In this document: positions 16,173-25,173 of the stretch, in pieces
How positions within the stretch are numbered: the stretch's first letter is position 1
Layout of the letters: every line of letters starts with the position of its first letter
Assembly (NCBI RefSeq): GCF_042655385.1
Contig: NZ_JBHSMA010000001.1
Coordinates: 496,001-560,000 of the forward strand
From: Larkinella bovis
Lineage (GTDB): Bacteria > Bacteroidota > Bacteroidia > Cytophagales > Spirosomataceae
Direction: 5' to 3'
DNA: 64,000 bases
Program-made: the position numbers and the translations under genes
Notes under the pieces: model-generated
What the model was told of the DNA's origin: nothing
Databases searched by the model: none
Seen by the model: only the letters and a program-made list of their open reading frames with translations

Positions 16173-16928
16173 ATGATGCGATACCTGATAATTATTGTTT
16201 GGCTAACCATTTTATCAATTCCAACCGGTTCTGCCCAATCGCCGGCCAGACTGGTGACGCGCCATACCACTGATTTTGTGCTGAAAGCCGTGGATGAACA
16301 GACCAGGGCGGAAGTTCCGGCGGTGTTTCAGGTGAAGGCGGTTTTGTCGAAGAAGCATTTTCAGGGCCGGAGCGGGGGCGGGCGGGCGTTTGCCTTTACA
16401 CTGGGGCAGAGCGATACCGTGGTAATTCATACGACGGCAATCGGGTATTATGCCATGGAGGAGGTACTGTTCGTGCCCTGCGACACCTGCGCCCAGTATG
16501 AGCACATTGCGCTCCTGGAAAAGGCGAGGGTCGAAAAAGAGCTCCCGGAAAAACCGGACAGTATTTTCCGGGATTTGAAAGTAAATGATAAAATTCGGCT
16601 CGACAACGTCTATTTCGATCAAAGCAGTTATATCCTGCGCAAAGAATCCTATCCCCAGCTTGACCGGCTGCTGAACACGCTCCGGAGTTACCCCAGGCTG
16701 GTGATCGAAATCGCCGGGCATACCGACAATGTGGGCGACCGGCGCCTGAATCAATCTCTGTCTGAAAACCGGGCGCGGGTTATTACCAATTACCTCGTCC
16801 AGCGGGGTATTGCCGAAAACCGCCTGCAGTTTCAGGGCTACGGCGACACCCGCCCGGCTGCGCCTAACGACAACGAAGCCAACAAAAAGAAAAACCGGCG
16901 CGTCGAATTTACGGTGCTAAAGCTGTAA
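16173..16928 (+). CDS. OmpA-family peptidoglycan-binding protein
   Basis: This 251-residue protein has a signal peptide (YLIIIVWLTILSIPTGSAQS). A short beta-rich N-terminal domain (about 24-130) contains CDTC. A C-terminal OmpA-like domain (about 140-251) shows IRLDNVYFDQSSYIL, IEIAGHTDNVGD, NQSLSENRARVI and ANKKKNRRVEF. The conserved Asp and Arg that bind diaminopimelate are present in TDNVGD and NRRVEF. It probably tethers the outer membrane to peptidoglycan. It stands alone between a repeat element and the MpaB-like gene. Confidence 0.9.
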   Translation: MMRYLIIIVWLTILSIPTGSAQSPARLVTRHTTDFVLKAVDEQTRAEVPAVFQVKAVLSKKHFQGRSGGGRAFAFTLGQSDTVVIHTTAIGYYAMEEVLFVPCDTCAQYEHIALLEKARVEKELPEKPDSIFRDLKVNDKIRLDNVYFDQSSYILRKESYPQLDRLLNTLRSYPRLVIEIAGHTDNVGDRRLNQSLSENRARVITNYLVQRGIAENRLQFQGYGDTRPAAPNDNEANKKKNRRVEFTVLKL

Positions 16929-17016
16929 GCTCGACAGCTTAAGACGACCGTTGCCATTGCTCACGCATTTTTTTGGAAAAAACAGCGTTACGTGGTAAAC
17001 ACCATTCACTTGTGGG

Positions 17017-17781
17017 ATGCACTATTTTGTTCAGAGCGATTCGATTGTTCGAAAAATCTGGGGCGATGCCGACGTTATTTTGCTGATTTTTGCGGGCGGA
17101 GCGGCCGAATTCGCCGTGAACCGCGCGGTTGACTGGCTTTTTTACACGGGAAAATTACCCGCCGATCCGATTGGCCGGTTGTTTTCAACGGTCAGATACG
17201 CGCAGGAAATCGTGTTTATGCCCTACGAAAAAGCGATGGCCGCTATCCACCGTATGCGGGCGATCCACGGTGGCGTTGAAAAAAGCCGGGGCTATTCGAT
17301 TCCCGACTGGGCCTACCGCGATGTGCTCTACATGCTGATCGATTATTCCGAGCGCGCTTTCGAACTTCTGCACCGGCCGCTGACCGCGCCGGAACGGGAT
17401 GAACTGTACGATACGTTCCGGCGCGTGGGCGAGGGAATGGGCGTTCCCGGTATTCCGCAAACCTATGCCACCTGGCAGGTCGACCGGCAAATTCATTTAT
17501 CGCGGGATCTCGTTCATAGTCACTTTACCGATCAACTGTTTGAACGCTACCGCCAAGAACTGGGAAACTGGCGGTATGGGTTGCTTCTCCAGTCGCAATC
17601 GTTGCTGGTGCCGGATACGGTCCGGAACTTATTGCCCTTACCCGAACGCCCGGTTTTGGCGTCGATGATGTGGCTTTATAAAGTGCTGGAAAAGTTCCGG
17701 TTACGCGCCATTACCCAACGGATTCTACTGCCCGCGGCCTATCTCCAGCAGATACGGGAACTGGATAAAGCCCTGCGATGA
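17017..17781 (+). CDS. MpaB/DUF2236 family oxygenase-like protein
   Basis: This 254-residue protein matches the MpaB'/Lcp-like (DUF2236) pattern: an early DSIVRKIWGDADVILLIFAGGAAEF, then TVRYAQEIVF, MRAIHG, and DVLYMLIDYSERAFELLHRPLT. The fold is all-helical and binds heme b in characterised members, which include a rubber oxygenase and a fungal mycophenolic acid pathway enzyme. H76 or the nearby HRMRAIHGG histidines are candidate ligands. The substrate is unknown and there is no biosynthetic cluster around it. Confidence 0.82.
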   Translation: MHYFVQSDSIVRKIWGDADVILLIFAGGAAEFAVNRAVDWLFYTGKLPADPIGRLFSTVRYAQEIVFMPYEKAMAAIHRMRAIHGGVEKSRGYSIPDWAYRDVLYMLIDYSERAFELLHRPLTAPERDELYDTFRRVGEGMGVPGIPQTYATWQVDRQIHLSRDLVHSHFTDQLFERYRQELGNWRYGLLLQSQSLLVPDTVRNLLPLPERPVLASMMWLYKVLEKFRLRAITQRILLPAAYLQQIRELDKALR

Positions 17782-17831
17782 CCGCCGAAAACCGCTCTAT
17801 TCCTGAATAGGTCGTGCGAAGCCGTTGGCCC

Positions 17832-18809
17832 TTATACGGCCGGTAATACCTCGATCACTAAATGGCCACCGGTGGCATTGGCTTCGCTCACGATCTGCGG
17901 TTTTCCCCGGATGGCATCCACCCCCTGCCGGTGAACGTGACCGGCAAAAATTCCCAGCAGGTTGGGCGCACCGATTACCGTTTGGTAGAAGCGGTTTGTT
18001 ACCGTTGAATGGCCGGTTTTAGGCCAGCGTTCCCGACGTTCCAGGGAATAACTCTTATCGGCTTCCCAGCCCCACTGCGGATGGCCGCAACCGTATCCCA
18101 GGCTGCGGCCTGGCGCATACAGCGGGATGTGCATCATCAGCACGCTGGGTTTGCCCGTAGCCAGGGCTTTTTCTACCCGGGCCAGCTGTTCTTCTTCAAT
18201 TTCGTACGTGGAATTATCCAGGGTGATCACCTGGACCCCCTTCACCGTCTGCACATCCACGAGCGGATTCCGGCCCTGATAGAGCGGTTTGAGCCGGTTT
18301 TCAATCCAGGTTGCGCGCAAGCTCCGCAGACTGCCTTCCATTCCCTCATAATGCCAGTCGTGATTCCCCGCCGTGTAGGCATAGGGAATGGGAAAACCTT
18401 TCAGTTGCTGCTGCACCCAGTCGATGGCGGCCTCCGACGGAAAGCTGACCAGGTCGCCAATCAGGGCCAGCAGGTCGACGTTTTCTTTTTGGGCTAAGGT
18501 CAGTGCCGCCTGAAATTCTTTTTCCGGGTTGGTCGTTTCCTGGGTTAAAAAATGTTTGGTCGCGTTGTAAGCTTTTGCCATGCGCCCGCTATACGCCGAA
18601 AAAGATGCCCCGCGCGCGTCATCGCGCCAGAGGTGGGTGTCGGAAACAAACAGCAGTTTTAGCGCTTGACTGACCGATTTGCTATACAGCCGAACCCGTT
18701 GCTGGTCAACGGAAAACGATTGCAGGAGATTCTCCGATGGTTGGGCTGATCCCGGATTGAGCGTTGTTAACACCAAGCCGGATTGCAGTAATTGACGTCT
18801 TGAAATCAT
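17832..18809 (-). CDS. Metallophosphoesterase with twin-arginine signal
   Basis: This 325-residue exported calcineurin-like phosphoesterase starts at ATG 18807-18809 with a twin-arginine-type signal (MISRRQLLQSGLVLTTLNPGSAQ). The upstream in-frame extension to 18905 is basic and unlikely to be coding. Metal-binding motifs follow the family order: FVSDTHLW (D-x-H), ALIGDLVSF (G-D), TAGNHDWH (G-N-H-D), MMHIPLYA and GIFAGHVHRQG (G-H-x-H). It lies 73 bases downstream of the oxidoreductase gene on the same strand and probably forms an operon with it. The substrate phosphoester is unknown. Confidence 0.88.
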   Translation of the reverse strand: MISRRQLLQSGLVLTTLNPGSAQPSENLLQSFSVDQQRVRLYSKSVSQALKLLFVSDTHLWRDDARGASFSAYSGRMAKAYNATKHFLTQETTNPEKEFQAALTLAQKENVDLLALIGDLVSFPSEAAIDWVQQQLKGFPIPYAYTAGNHDWHYEGMEGSLRSLRATWIENRLKPLYQGRNPLVDVQTVKGVQVITLDNSTYEIEEEQLARVEKALATGKPSVLMMHIPLYAPGRSLGYGCGHPQWGWEADKSYSLERRERWPKTGHSTVTNRFYQTVIGAPNLLGIFAGHVHRQGVDAIRGKPQIVSEANATGGHLVIEVLPAV

Positions 18810-18882
18810 AGCCTTCAAAAGATTGCAGGTGGTTAAGGAATAGCCGAAAAAGCGTCCACATTTCGTGATCCGAACGGGCTTT

Positions 18883-20619
18883 TTACGCCGGCCAGTGCGT
18901 TTCAATACCCTGGTTCCGGAGCCGGTTTTGAAATTCGTCCAGCAACGGTTTTTGCTCCCGAACGGCGCGGGGAATCACATTTTTGCCGAGTGCAAACGCA
19001 ACCAGCTGGCCGACGGCTTCGCCAATGCTCCACTCGACCGGGTGCAGCCGGTAACAACCGTTCGTAATATGGGTCGTCCCAATGTTTTTGTTGGCGGGCA
19101 GCAGGTTCTCCATCCGTTGCGGTAACAAAGCGCCCAGCGGTATCTGGAACGGCAGCGACGGAAAGTCGATGTAATTATTCCCCCGGCTACTGGGGTGTAA
19201 ATCAATGTGGTAGTAGCCAATGCCGACACTATCGTAAAAATCAGCCGCTTTGTTGCCGGTTTTTTGACCGGTAATCAGGGCCCGGTTGGCCGCGCCGACA
19301 TGTTCTTCCAACACCGTGAAAACCGCTTTAATCCGGCGTGACTCCCGAACATACGGATATTTGGCCATGCCATCTTCCGTACCCATGATGTCGGGGCGCA
19401 GTCGCAAACCGGGCCAGCCCTGTCCGCCGTCGGGGCGCGGAGCCTCCGTTTGGAGCCAGTAGAAAAGAGACAGATTCAACTGCTTGGCACGGTCTACGTG
19501 CTTTTGAAACTCCTTCTCGCTGACGCCGACCAGGTTACCCAGGAAATAATCGTTCTGCGGCCAGTTGACGACCGTAATATCACTCGGATAAAAACCGGCT
19601 TTGAAGTTATTTTTATGGATTAGCCGGCGGTAATTCCAGAGGTTGAGCGCCGATCCCGTGGCGACGCCCTCGGGATGAAAGCCAAGCGTTTTGGGCTCCA
19701 GCGTTGCGGGGCTGGAATAGGTCAGATCCAGCAGTTTGCCCGACCAGGCCGGTGTGAGTTTGGGCATGAAATTGCGCCAGAAATCGTACTCCTTTGGTTT
19801 GTCGATCAGGTGCGTGACGGATTTGCCCCTGATCTGCGGTACGTAATCCATGGCGAAACAAACCGTAAACGCCTGCTGATTGGCCGGATCGGCTTTTTCC
19901 GGTGCGTGCAATTCACCGGTTTCCTTTTTGGATTCCGTGCCCGTCACAAACTCCGTACCGGTTAACGGTAACAAATCGCCCAGTTCGGTAGCATCCACGA
20001 AATACGGGGCCGTTAGAACACTGTCTTTGCCGCTGCGCCGGTTTCGGACTTTCAAGGCCCGAACCCGATCGCCCGTCGTGTCGGCCCCGATAACCTTATG
20101 GTCGAGGAGCAGCGTCAATTGCTGCGAACTCAGGTAGGGGGCCAGCATATTCTGCAAAACCGCCACCGCCACGCGGGGTTCGTGGCATAGTCGCGAAACC
20201 GCCCCGTCGCCCGGGTTCAGGTGGGGCCGGTTTTTAGCGTCGTCGGTTAACGGATAGTGTTGCCGGTAATACGCACGGACCTGGCTGCGAAACGACCGGT
20301 ATAACGCCGTGGCACCGTGGGTTTCAATCCAGGGGTGTTCGTCGGGGGGGACGCCCTGTTGCGAAAGCTGCCCGCCAATCCAGTCGGTTTCTTCCGTCAG
20401 AATAACGCGCAGATTGGAGCGGAGCGCGGCCAGGGCGGCCGCAAAACCGCCTAAGCCTCCGCCGGCGACAACTACATCCGCCGAAAATTCGTTTCTGTTT
20501 TCAGGGAACCCGAATCCTTTCGGGGCGGCCTGGGTGGGGGAGAAGGTAAAAAAAGAAGTCGCAGAGGCCGTAAAGGCGCTGCTAAGCATAACAGTTTCAA
20601 TGAAATTTCTTCGCTTCAT
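18883..20619 (-). CDS. Secreted FAD-dependent oxidoreductase
   Basis: This 578-residue protein starts at ATG 20617-20619 (MKRRNFIETVMLSSAFTASA), a twin-arginine-like export signal. A Rossmann FAD-binding motif VVVAGGGLGGFAAALAALRS lies at about 50-69, followed by EETDWIGGQLSQQG, the layout of the FAD-oxidoreductase Pfam12831 type. Near the C-terminus NIGTTHITNGCYRLHPVEW and IGEAVGQLVAFAL complete the cofactor site. Tat export fits a protein folded with FAD before leaving the cytoplasm. Related secreted oxidoreductases are found beside polysaccharide-use genes. Here the only partner is the downstream phosphoesterase. Confidence 0.85.
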   Translation of the reverse strand: MKRRNFIETVMLSSAFTASATSFFTFSPTQAAPKGFGFPENRNEFSADVVVAGGGLGGFAAALAALRSNLRVILTEETDWIGGQLSQQGVPPDEHPWIETHGATALYRSFRSQVRAYYRQHYPLTDDAKNRPHLNPGDGAVSRLCHEPRVAVAVLQNMLAPYLSSQQLTLLLDHKVIGADTTGDRVRALKVRNRRSGKDSVLTAPYFVDATELGDLLPLTGTEFVTGTESKKETGELHAPEKADPANQQAFTVCFAMDYVPQIRGKSVTHLIDKPKEYDFWRNFMPKLTPAWSGKLLDLTYSSPATLEPKTLGFHPEGVATGSALNLWNYRRLIHKNNFKAGFYPSDITVVNWPQNDYFLGNLVGVSEKEFQKHVDRAKQLNLSLFYWLQTEAPRPDGGQGWPGLRLRPDIMGTEDGMAKYPYVRESRRIKAVFTVLEEHVGAANRALITGQKTGNKAADFYDSVGIGYYHIDLHPSSRGNNYIDFPSLPFQIPLGALLPQRMENLLPANKNIGTTHITNGCYRLHPVEWSIGEAVGQLVAFALGKNVIPRAVREQKPLLDEFQNRLRNQGIETHWPA

Positions 20620-20735
20620 GAAGAGGGAACGGGGAAAAGACGGAATGTCTGACGATTCGGCGGCAATTTGCAAATCAAAGCTGATATGTGGAAACTTCGC
20701 GCCAGGTTAACCAACTTTCCCCGGTTTCTTCTAAT

Positions 20736-20770
20736 TTTGGACACTCGAAGTAGAACTACTGATATACTTG
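20736..20770 (+). promoter_or_regulatory. Probable promoter of the PDH E2 gene
   Basis: TTTG at 20736-20739 and TATACTTG at 20763-20770 are separated by 23 bases. They fit the TTTG/TAnnTTTG pattern with one mismatch. A start near 20777 would leave a very short leader before the ATG at 20784. Confidence 0.45.
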
Positions 20771-20783
20771 CACAAAACCGCAT

Positions 20784-22448
20784 ATGGCAGAATTAATCCG
20801 AATGCCCAAGATGAGCGACACCATGACCGAAGGTGTCATCGCTGAATGGCATAAGAAAGTAGGCGACACCGTCAAGTCGGGTGACGTGCTGGCCGAGGTC
20901 GAGACCGATAAGGCGACAATGGACCTGGAAGCGTACGACGAAGGGACGTTGTTATACATCGGTGTTGAAAAAGGCCAGGCTGTTCCCATTGATGGCGTGA
21001 TCGCTGTCGTTGGTAAAGCCGGGGAAGATTATAAAGCATTACTCGACGGTTCCGGCGCATCGAATGGCTCGTCGGCTCCGCCGGCTGAGGCTCCGGCCGA
21101 AAAACCGGCTCCGGTTTCCAACGGGGCCGAAAAAGACCAGCCCGCTCCGAAAGCACCGGCCGCACCGGCTGCCAACATCAACGCGTCGATCATTCGGATG
21201 CCGAAGATGAGTGACACGATGACCGAGGGAACCATTGTCGCCTGGCATAAGAAAGAAGGCGATACGGTGAAATCGGGCGACGTACTGGCCGAGGTGGAAA
21301 CCGATAAGGCAACGATGGACCTGGAAGCCTACGAGGAAGGGACACTGTTGTACATTGGCGTCAAAGAAGGCAGTTCGGTGGCCGTCGATGAGGTGATTGC
21401 CGTAGTCGGCGAAAAAGGAGCCGATTACAAAGCCCTCCTGCAAGGCGATCAACCGGCGGCTGCCGCCCCGGCTGAAGCGCCGAAAGCCGCCGAAGCGCAG
21501 CCCGCGGCCCCCGCCGAACCCGCAGCCAGCAACGGACAGAATGGCCGGGTATTCGCTTCTCCGCTTGCCAAACAGATCGCCAAAGAAAAAGGCGTGAATC
21601 TGTCGCAGGTTCAGGGCTCCGGTCCGGACGGACGCATTGTAAAACGGGATGTGGAAAGCTTCCAGCCAAGCGCTCAACCCGCAGCCCAGTCGGCACCCGC
21701 AGCCGCCCCCGCCAAACCGGCCGCTCCGCAGCCCGCACCAGCCGCCCAACCGGCTCCGGTGGCACAGGGTAGCTACGAGGATATTCCGGTGACGCAAATG
21801 CGGAAAACGATTGCCCGCCGGTTGTCGGAAAGCCTGTTTACGGCTCCGCATTTCTACCTGACCATGGAAATCAACATGGACAAGGCCATGGAACTGCGCG
21901 GCAAAGTCAACGAAGTAAGTCCGGTGAAAGTGTCCTTCAACGATTTCGTGTTGAAAGCCGCGGCACTGGCCCTGAAGAAACACCCGGCGGTCAATTCGTC
22001 CTGGCTGGGTGACAAAATCCGGCGGTATAACTACGTCAACATTGGCGTGGCTGTGGCCGTCGATGAAGGCCTGCTGGTGCCGGTGGTCCGCAATGCCGAT
22101 CAGAAAACCATTTCGGCCATTGCCGCCGAAGTGAAAGACCTGGCCGGAAAAGCGAAGGATAAAAAACTCCAGCCGAAAGACTGGGAGGGCAGCACCTTCT
22201 CGATTTCAAACCTCGGGATGTTTGGTATCGATGAATTTACGGCCATCATTAATCCCCCGGATTCGTGTATTCTGGCCATCGGGTCGATCAAGCAAACCGT
22301 CAAGTTTGAAGGAGAGGTCGCCAAACCCACCAACGTCATGAAAGTAACCCTTTCGTGTGATCACCGGTCGGTGGATGGCGCAACGGGAGCCTCCTTCCTG
22401 CAAACCTTTAAAGGATTGCTGGAAAATCCGTTCGGGATGCTTGTGTAA
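20784..22448 (+). CDS. pdhC: Dihydrolipoamide acetyltransferase (E2) of pyruvate dehydrogenase
   Basis: This 554-residue E2 transfers acetyl groups to coenzyme A in the pyruvate dehydrogenase complex. It has two tandem lipoyl domains with lipoyl lysines K43 and K175 in the motif ETDKATMDLEA. Ala/Pro-rich flexible linkers separate them. A peripheral-subunit-binding domain follows (FASPLAKQIAKEKGVNLSQV, about 252-285), then the catalytic acyltransferase domain ending with DHRSVDGA (H527, D531). The two lipoyl domains are nearly identical in protein and DNA, which points to a recent duplication or gene conversion. E1 and E3 genes are not adjacent. An inverted repeat follows at 22460-22543. Confidence 0.95.
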   Translation: MAELIRMPKMSDTMTEGVIAEWHKKVGDTVKSGDVLAEVETDKATMDLEAYDEGTLLYIGVEKGQAVPIDGVIAVVGKAGEDYKALLDGSGASNGSSAPPAEAPAEKPAPVSNGAEKDQPAPKAPAAPAANINASIIRMPKMSDTMTEGTIVAWHKKEGDTVKSGDVLAEVETDKATMDLEAYEEGTLLYIGVKEGSSVAVDEVIAVVGEKGADYKALLQGDQPAAAAPAEAPKAAEAQPAAPAEPAASNGQNGRVFASPLAKQIAKEKGVNLSQVQGSGPDGRIVKRDVESFQPSAQPAAQSAPAAAPAKPAAPQPAPAAQPAPVAQGSYEDIPVTQMRKTIARRLSESLFTAPHFYLTMEINMDKAMELRGKVNEVSPVKVSFNDFVLKAAALALKKHPAVNSSWLGDKIRRYNYVNIGVAVAVDEGLLVPVVRNADQKTISAIAAEVKDLAGKAKDKKLQPKDWEGSTFSISNLGMFGIDEFTAIINPPDSCILAIGSIKQTVKFEGEVAKPTNVMKVTLSCDHRSVDGATGASFLQTFKGLLENPFGMLV

Positions 22449-22459
22449 AGAATAGGTGT

Positions 22460-22543
22460 AACGTTTAAGGTTTAATGTTTAACGGGTGGAGGAAACTGGC
22501 ACGGTTTCTCCCGGTTAAGCGTTAAACCTTTACACGTTAAACG
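22460..22543. repeat. Intergenic inverted-repeat element, copy 3 (TTTAAGGTTTAA type)
   Basis: The left arm starts at 22460 (AACGTTTAAGGTTTAATG) and the right arm ends at 22543; the arms are about 25 nt and differ at about four positions. The arm resembles those at 37724-37806 and 48821-48900. The element occupies the gap between E2 and hslV, which run in the same direction, so it may terminate or process the E2 message. Confidence 0.65.
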
Positions 22544-22562
22544 ATAGATTGATTCGAAACGA

Positions 22563-23102
22563 ATGCAGAAAATTCACGCTACGACCGTTGTCGGGATTCT
22601 CCACAACGGCGAAATCGCCCTGGGGGCCGACGGACAGGCCACGATGGGCAATACAATTGCGAAAAGCAACGTTCGGAAAGTAAGAAGCCTGATGAATGGC
22701 AAAGTAATGGCCGGGTTTGCCGGATCGACCGCCGATGCCTTTACGCTGATCGAACGGTTTGAAGAAAAACTCAATGCCTACGGCGGCAACCTGAAACGGG
22801 CGGCTATTGAACTGGCAAAAGACTGGCGAACCGACCGGTATTTACGGCGGCTGGAAGCCATGCTGATCGTTGCCTCCAAGGAAGACTTACTCGTGATTTC
22901 GGGTACCGGGGATGTGCTCGAACCCGACCACCAGATTGCGGCTATTGGCTCGGGCAGTATGTATGCCCAATCGGCAGCTATTGCCTTAAAAAAGCATGCT
23001 CCCCAGCTATCTGCCGAAGAAATGGTTCGGGAAAGTTTGCATATTGCCGCCGATATTTGCATTTATACGAATCATAATCTGGTTGTTGAAACCATTCGGT
23101 AG
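22563..23102 (+). CDS. hslV: HslV peptidase subunit of the HslUV (ClpQY) protease
   Basis: This 179-residue N-terminal nucleophile hydrolase would start, after removal of six residues, at T7 (MQKIHA then TTVVGI), the catalytic threonine. Further family marks are EIALGADGQATMGNT, VRKVRSLMNGKVMAGFAGST and the C-terminal AADICIYTNHNLVVETI. HslV forms a double hexameric ring activated by the ATPase HslU to degrade misfolded and regulatory proteins. hslU normally lies next to hslV, but here the neighbours are E2 and a histidine kinase, so hslU must be elsewhere. Confidence 0.96.
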   Translation: MQKIHATTVVGILHNGEIALGADGQATMGNTIAKSNVRKVRSLMNGKVMAGFAGSTADAFTLIERFEEKLNAYGGNLKRAAIELAKDWRTDRYLRRLEAMLIVASKEDLLVISGTGDVLEPDHQIAAIGSGSMYAQSAAIALKKHAPQLSAEEMVRESLHIAADICIYTNHNLVVETIR

Positions 23103-23262
23103 TTTTTGGGTTTACGGTTTTTGAACTTTGGCGTATGGTAATGGCCATCCTTGATCGGTGTGGGGGCTCACGCGCTACCACCGCAAAACCGCCATTCGAA
23201 AGCGGAAATCGTAACCCCATGCCCAAACCGTATCCGTACTAAACGGACAAATCACCTGGTCT

Positions 23263-24756
23263 ATGAAAGGTCTGCGAGCGGTTTTGCCAAAAGCGGTCCG
23301 AAAACGAATTATGTTCGGGTTCGGAACGGCTTTGTTGCTGATTGTGCTCGGCTTTGGCCTGACGTTTTTCAGTTATAACCAATACCGCAAAGCCAGTAGT
23401 CGCATCGAACACAGCCAGCAGGTTATCAACCGACTGGGCCGGATTCTGTCGCTGATTACGGATGTAGAGTCCGGCGAGCGGGGTTTTCTGGCTTCCTCGG
23501 GCGATGGAATCTACCTCGAAGCCTTCGATACGGCCTTACCCCAGTTTCCCCGGGAACTGGCTCAGATTCGGGAGTTAGTGGCCGATAATCCAGAACAGCT
23601 CCGGAATCTTGATTCGCTGACGAAACGGATTGATGCCAAAATTCAAATGGCCAGTCAGCAGGTCGATGCGGTCAAAAACCGGTTGCCGATTTCCATCGCC
23701 CGTACGTATATGATGCTGGGGAAGGCCCGGATGGACCGGGTTCGGGAACTGCTCAAAGAAATGAATGAAATCGAGCAGGGCTTGTTCAATACACAGTCAA
23801 GGCTCGCAGCCGAGTATTTCCGGAATACGCTGATTAGTATCTTTACGTTATCGCTGCTGACGTTCGTAACGCTGATTGTTTCGTATAACCTGCTTGAAAA
23901 TGAATTGAATACCCGGCAGAAAACCGAAGATCAACTGCGGGCCTACGAAGACGAACTGCAGGATAAAATTCAGTTGCTGGAAATTTCGAACGAAGAACTC
24001 GAGCGGTTTGCGTTTGTGGCCTCGCACGATATGCAGGAACCCCTGCGGAAAATTCAGTCGTTTGGCTATCTGCTCCGCGACCGGCACCAGGAAGGGCTTT
24101 CGGAAGATGGGCTGACCTACCTGAACAAAATTCTGCAATCGGCCGAGCGAATGTCGAAAATGATCAAGGATCTGCTCAATTTCTCGCGGATTTCGAACAA
24201 GAAAGAACCCTTTCGAACCGTCCGGCTGAACGACGTGGTGCAGGGCATTCTGAACGATCAGGAATTGAAGATCAAAGCCGCCGGTGCCCGGTTTGAAATT
24301 GATAAGCTACCGGTTCTCGAAGCGGTGCAGAGCCAGATGGACCATCTGTTTTCAAACCTGATTTCGAATGCCCTGAAGTTTACCAAACCGGATCAGCCGC
24401 CGGTGATTAGCATTCGCGGGGAACTGGCGGAACCCGACGAGATCGACGAGCTGACCCCGGGCAGAACGTATTATAAACTAACGGTTTCCGATAACGGAAT
24501 CGGGTTTAATGAGAAATACATTGATCATATTTTTAAGATTTTCCAACGGCTTCACGGCAAAAGCGCTTACGAGGGAACCGGTATCGGACTGGCCATTTGC
24601 AAACGCATTGTCAACAACCATAAAGGGTTGATTACGGCCCAGAGCCAACCCGGTGTTGGAACCACCTTTATTATTATTTTACCCGAAAAGCAGACTCAGT
24701 CTGTTCATGATAATGCAACAACCCACGAGACCAGTCCATATTCTATTGGCGGATGA
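23263..24756 (+). CDS. CHASE3-domain sensor histidine kinase
   Basis: This 497-residue membrane kinase has TM1 at about 17-37, a periplasmic CHASE3 domain (about 38-187, with ITDVESGERGFLASS typical of the family), and TM2 at about 188-210. A coiled coil (212-245) precedes a HisKA domain with H255 in FVASHDMQEPLRKI. The HATPase domain shows LFSNLISNALKFTKP, DNGIGF and GTGIGLAICK. This phytochrome-like kinase type (SHDMQEPLR) is common in Cytophagales. It overlaps the downstream response regulator by about 50 bases, so the two make a co-translated two-component pair. The signal is unknown. Confidence 0.92.
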   Translation: MKGLRAVLPKAVRKRIMFGFGTALLLIVLGFGLTFFSYNQYRKASSRIEHSQQVINRLGRILSLITDVESGERGFLASSGDGIYLEAFDTALPQFPRELAQIRELVADNPEQLRNLDSLTKRIDAKIQMASQQVDAVKNRLPISIARTYMMLGKARMDRVRELLKEMNEIEQGLFNTQSRLAAEYFRNTLISIFTLSLLTFVTLIVSYNLLENELNTRQKTEDQLRAYEDELQDKIQLLEISNEELERFAFVASHDMQEPLRKIQSFGYLLRDRHQEGLSEDGLTYLNKILQSAERMSKMIKDLLNFSRISNKKEPFRTVRLNDVVQGILNDQELKIKAAGARFEIDKLPVLEAVQSQMDHLFSNLISNALKFTKPDQPPVISIRGELAEPDEIDELTPGRTYYKLTVSDNGIGFNEKYIDHIFKIFQRLHGKSAYEGTGIGLAICKRIVNNHKGLITAQSQPGVGTTFIIILPEKQTQSVHDNATTHETSPYSIGG

Positions 24757-25162
24757 CGATGAAGACGATCGCTTCCTGACGCGCGAAGCGTTCCGTCAGC
24801 AGTTTCCGGTGACCGAAATGAATGTCGTTGAAGATGGCGAAGAGCTGATGGAATTTCTGCGCCGGACCGGTCGGTATGCCAGTGCCGCACACCCGTTGCC
24901 CGAATTAATCTTACTGGACCTGAACATGCCCCGCAAGGATGGACGGGAGGCTTTGCAGGAAATCAAATCGGACCGCGAGCTGCGGCATATTCCGGTGGTG
25001 GTCTTGACGACCTCCGATGCGCATATCGACATCGATAATTCGTATTTGTGGGGGGCCAATAGCTTCATTACCAAACCAGCATCCTTCAAAAAACTGATGG
25101 ACATTACCCAGACGATCGGGGAGTACTGGTTCAATGTCGTCAAGGTCAGCGGCCGGGAATAA
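24707..25162 (+). CDS. Single-domain response regulator, partner of the upstream kinase
   Basis: This 151-residue CheY-like receiver has no output domain. The acidic pocket is LADDDED (15-20), the phospho-acceptor D71 lies in LLDLNMP, the switch residues are T101/T102, and K123 lies in FITKP. I chose ATG 24707 (MIMQQPTRPVHILLADDD); ATG 24713 is equally possible, while the frame open to 24653 translates kinase DNA. The overlap with the kinase gene implies coupled translation. It resembles Rcp1-type regulators paired with phytochrome-like kinases. The downstream target must be a protein partner, since there is no DNA-binding domain. Confidence 0.92.
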   Translation: MIMQQPTRPVHILLADDDEDDRFLTREAFRQQFPVTEMNVVEDGEELMEFLRRTGRYASAAHPLPELILLDLNMPRKDGREALQEIKSDRELRHIPVVVLTTSDAHIDIDNSYLWGANSFITKPASFKKLMDITQTIGEYWFNVVKVSGRE

Positions 25163-25173
25163 CCGCGCCGGGC

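Noticed and set aside
23103..23262. A further copy of the intergenic hairpin element between hslV and the kinase gene
   Set aside because: GGGTTTACGGTTTTTG near 23110 and a partly complementary stretch near 23210 are suggestive, but the match is too broken to count as a copy.
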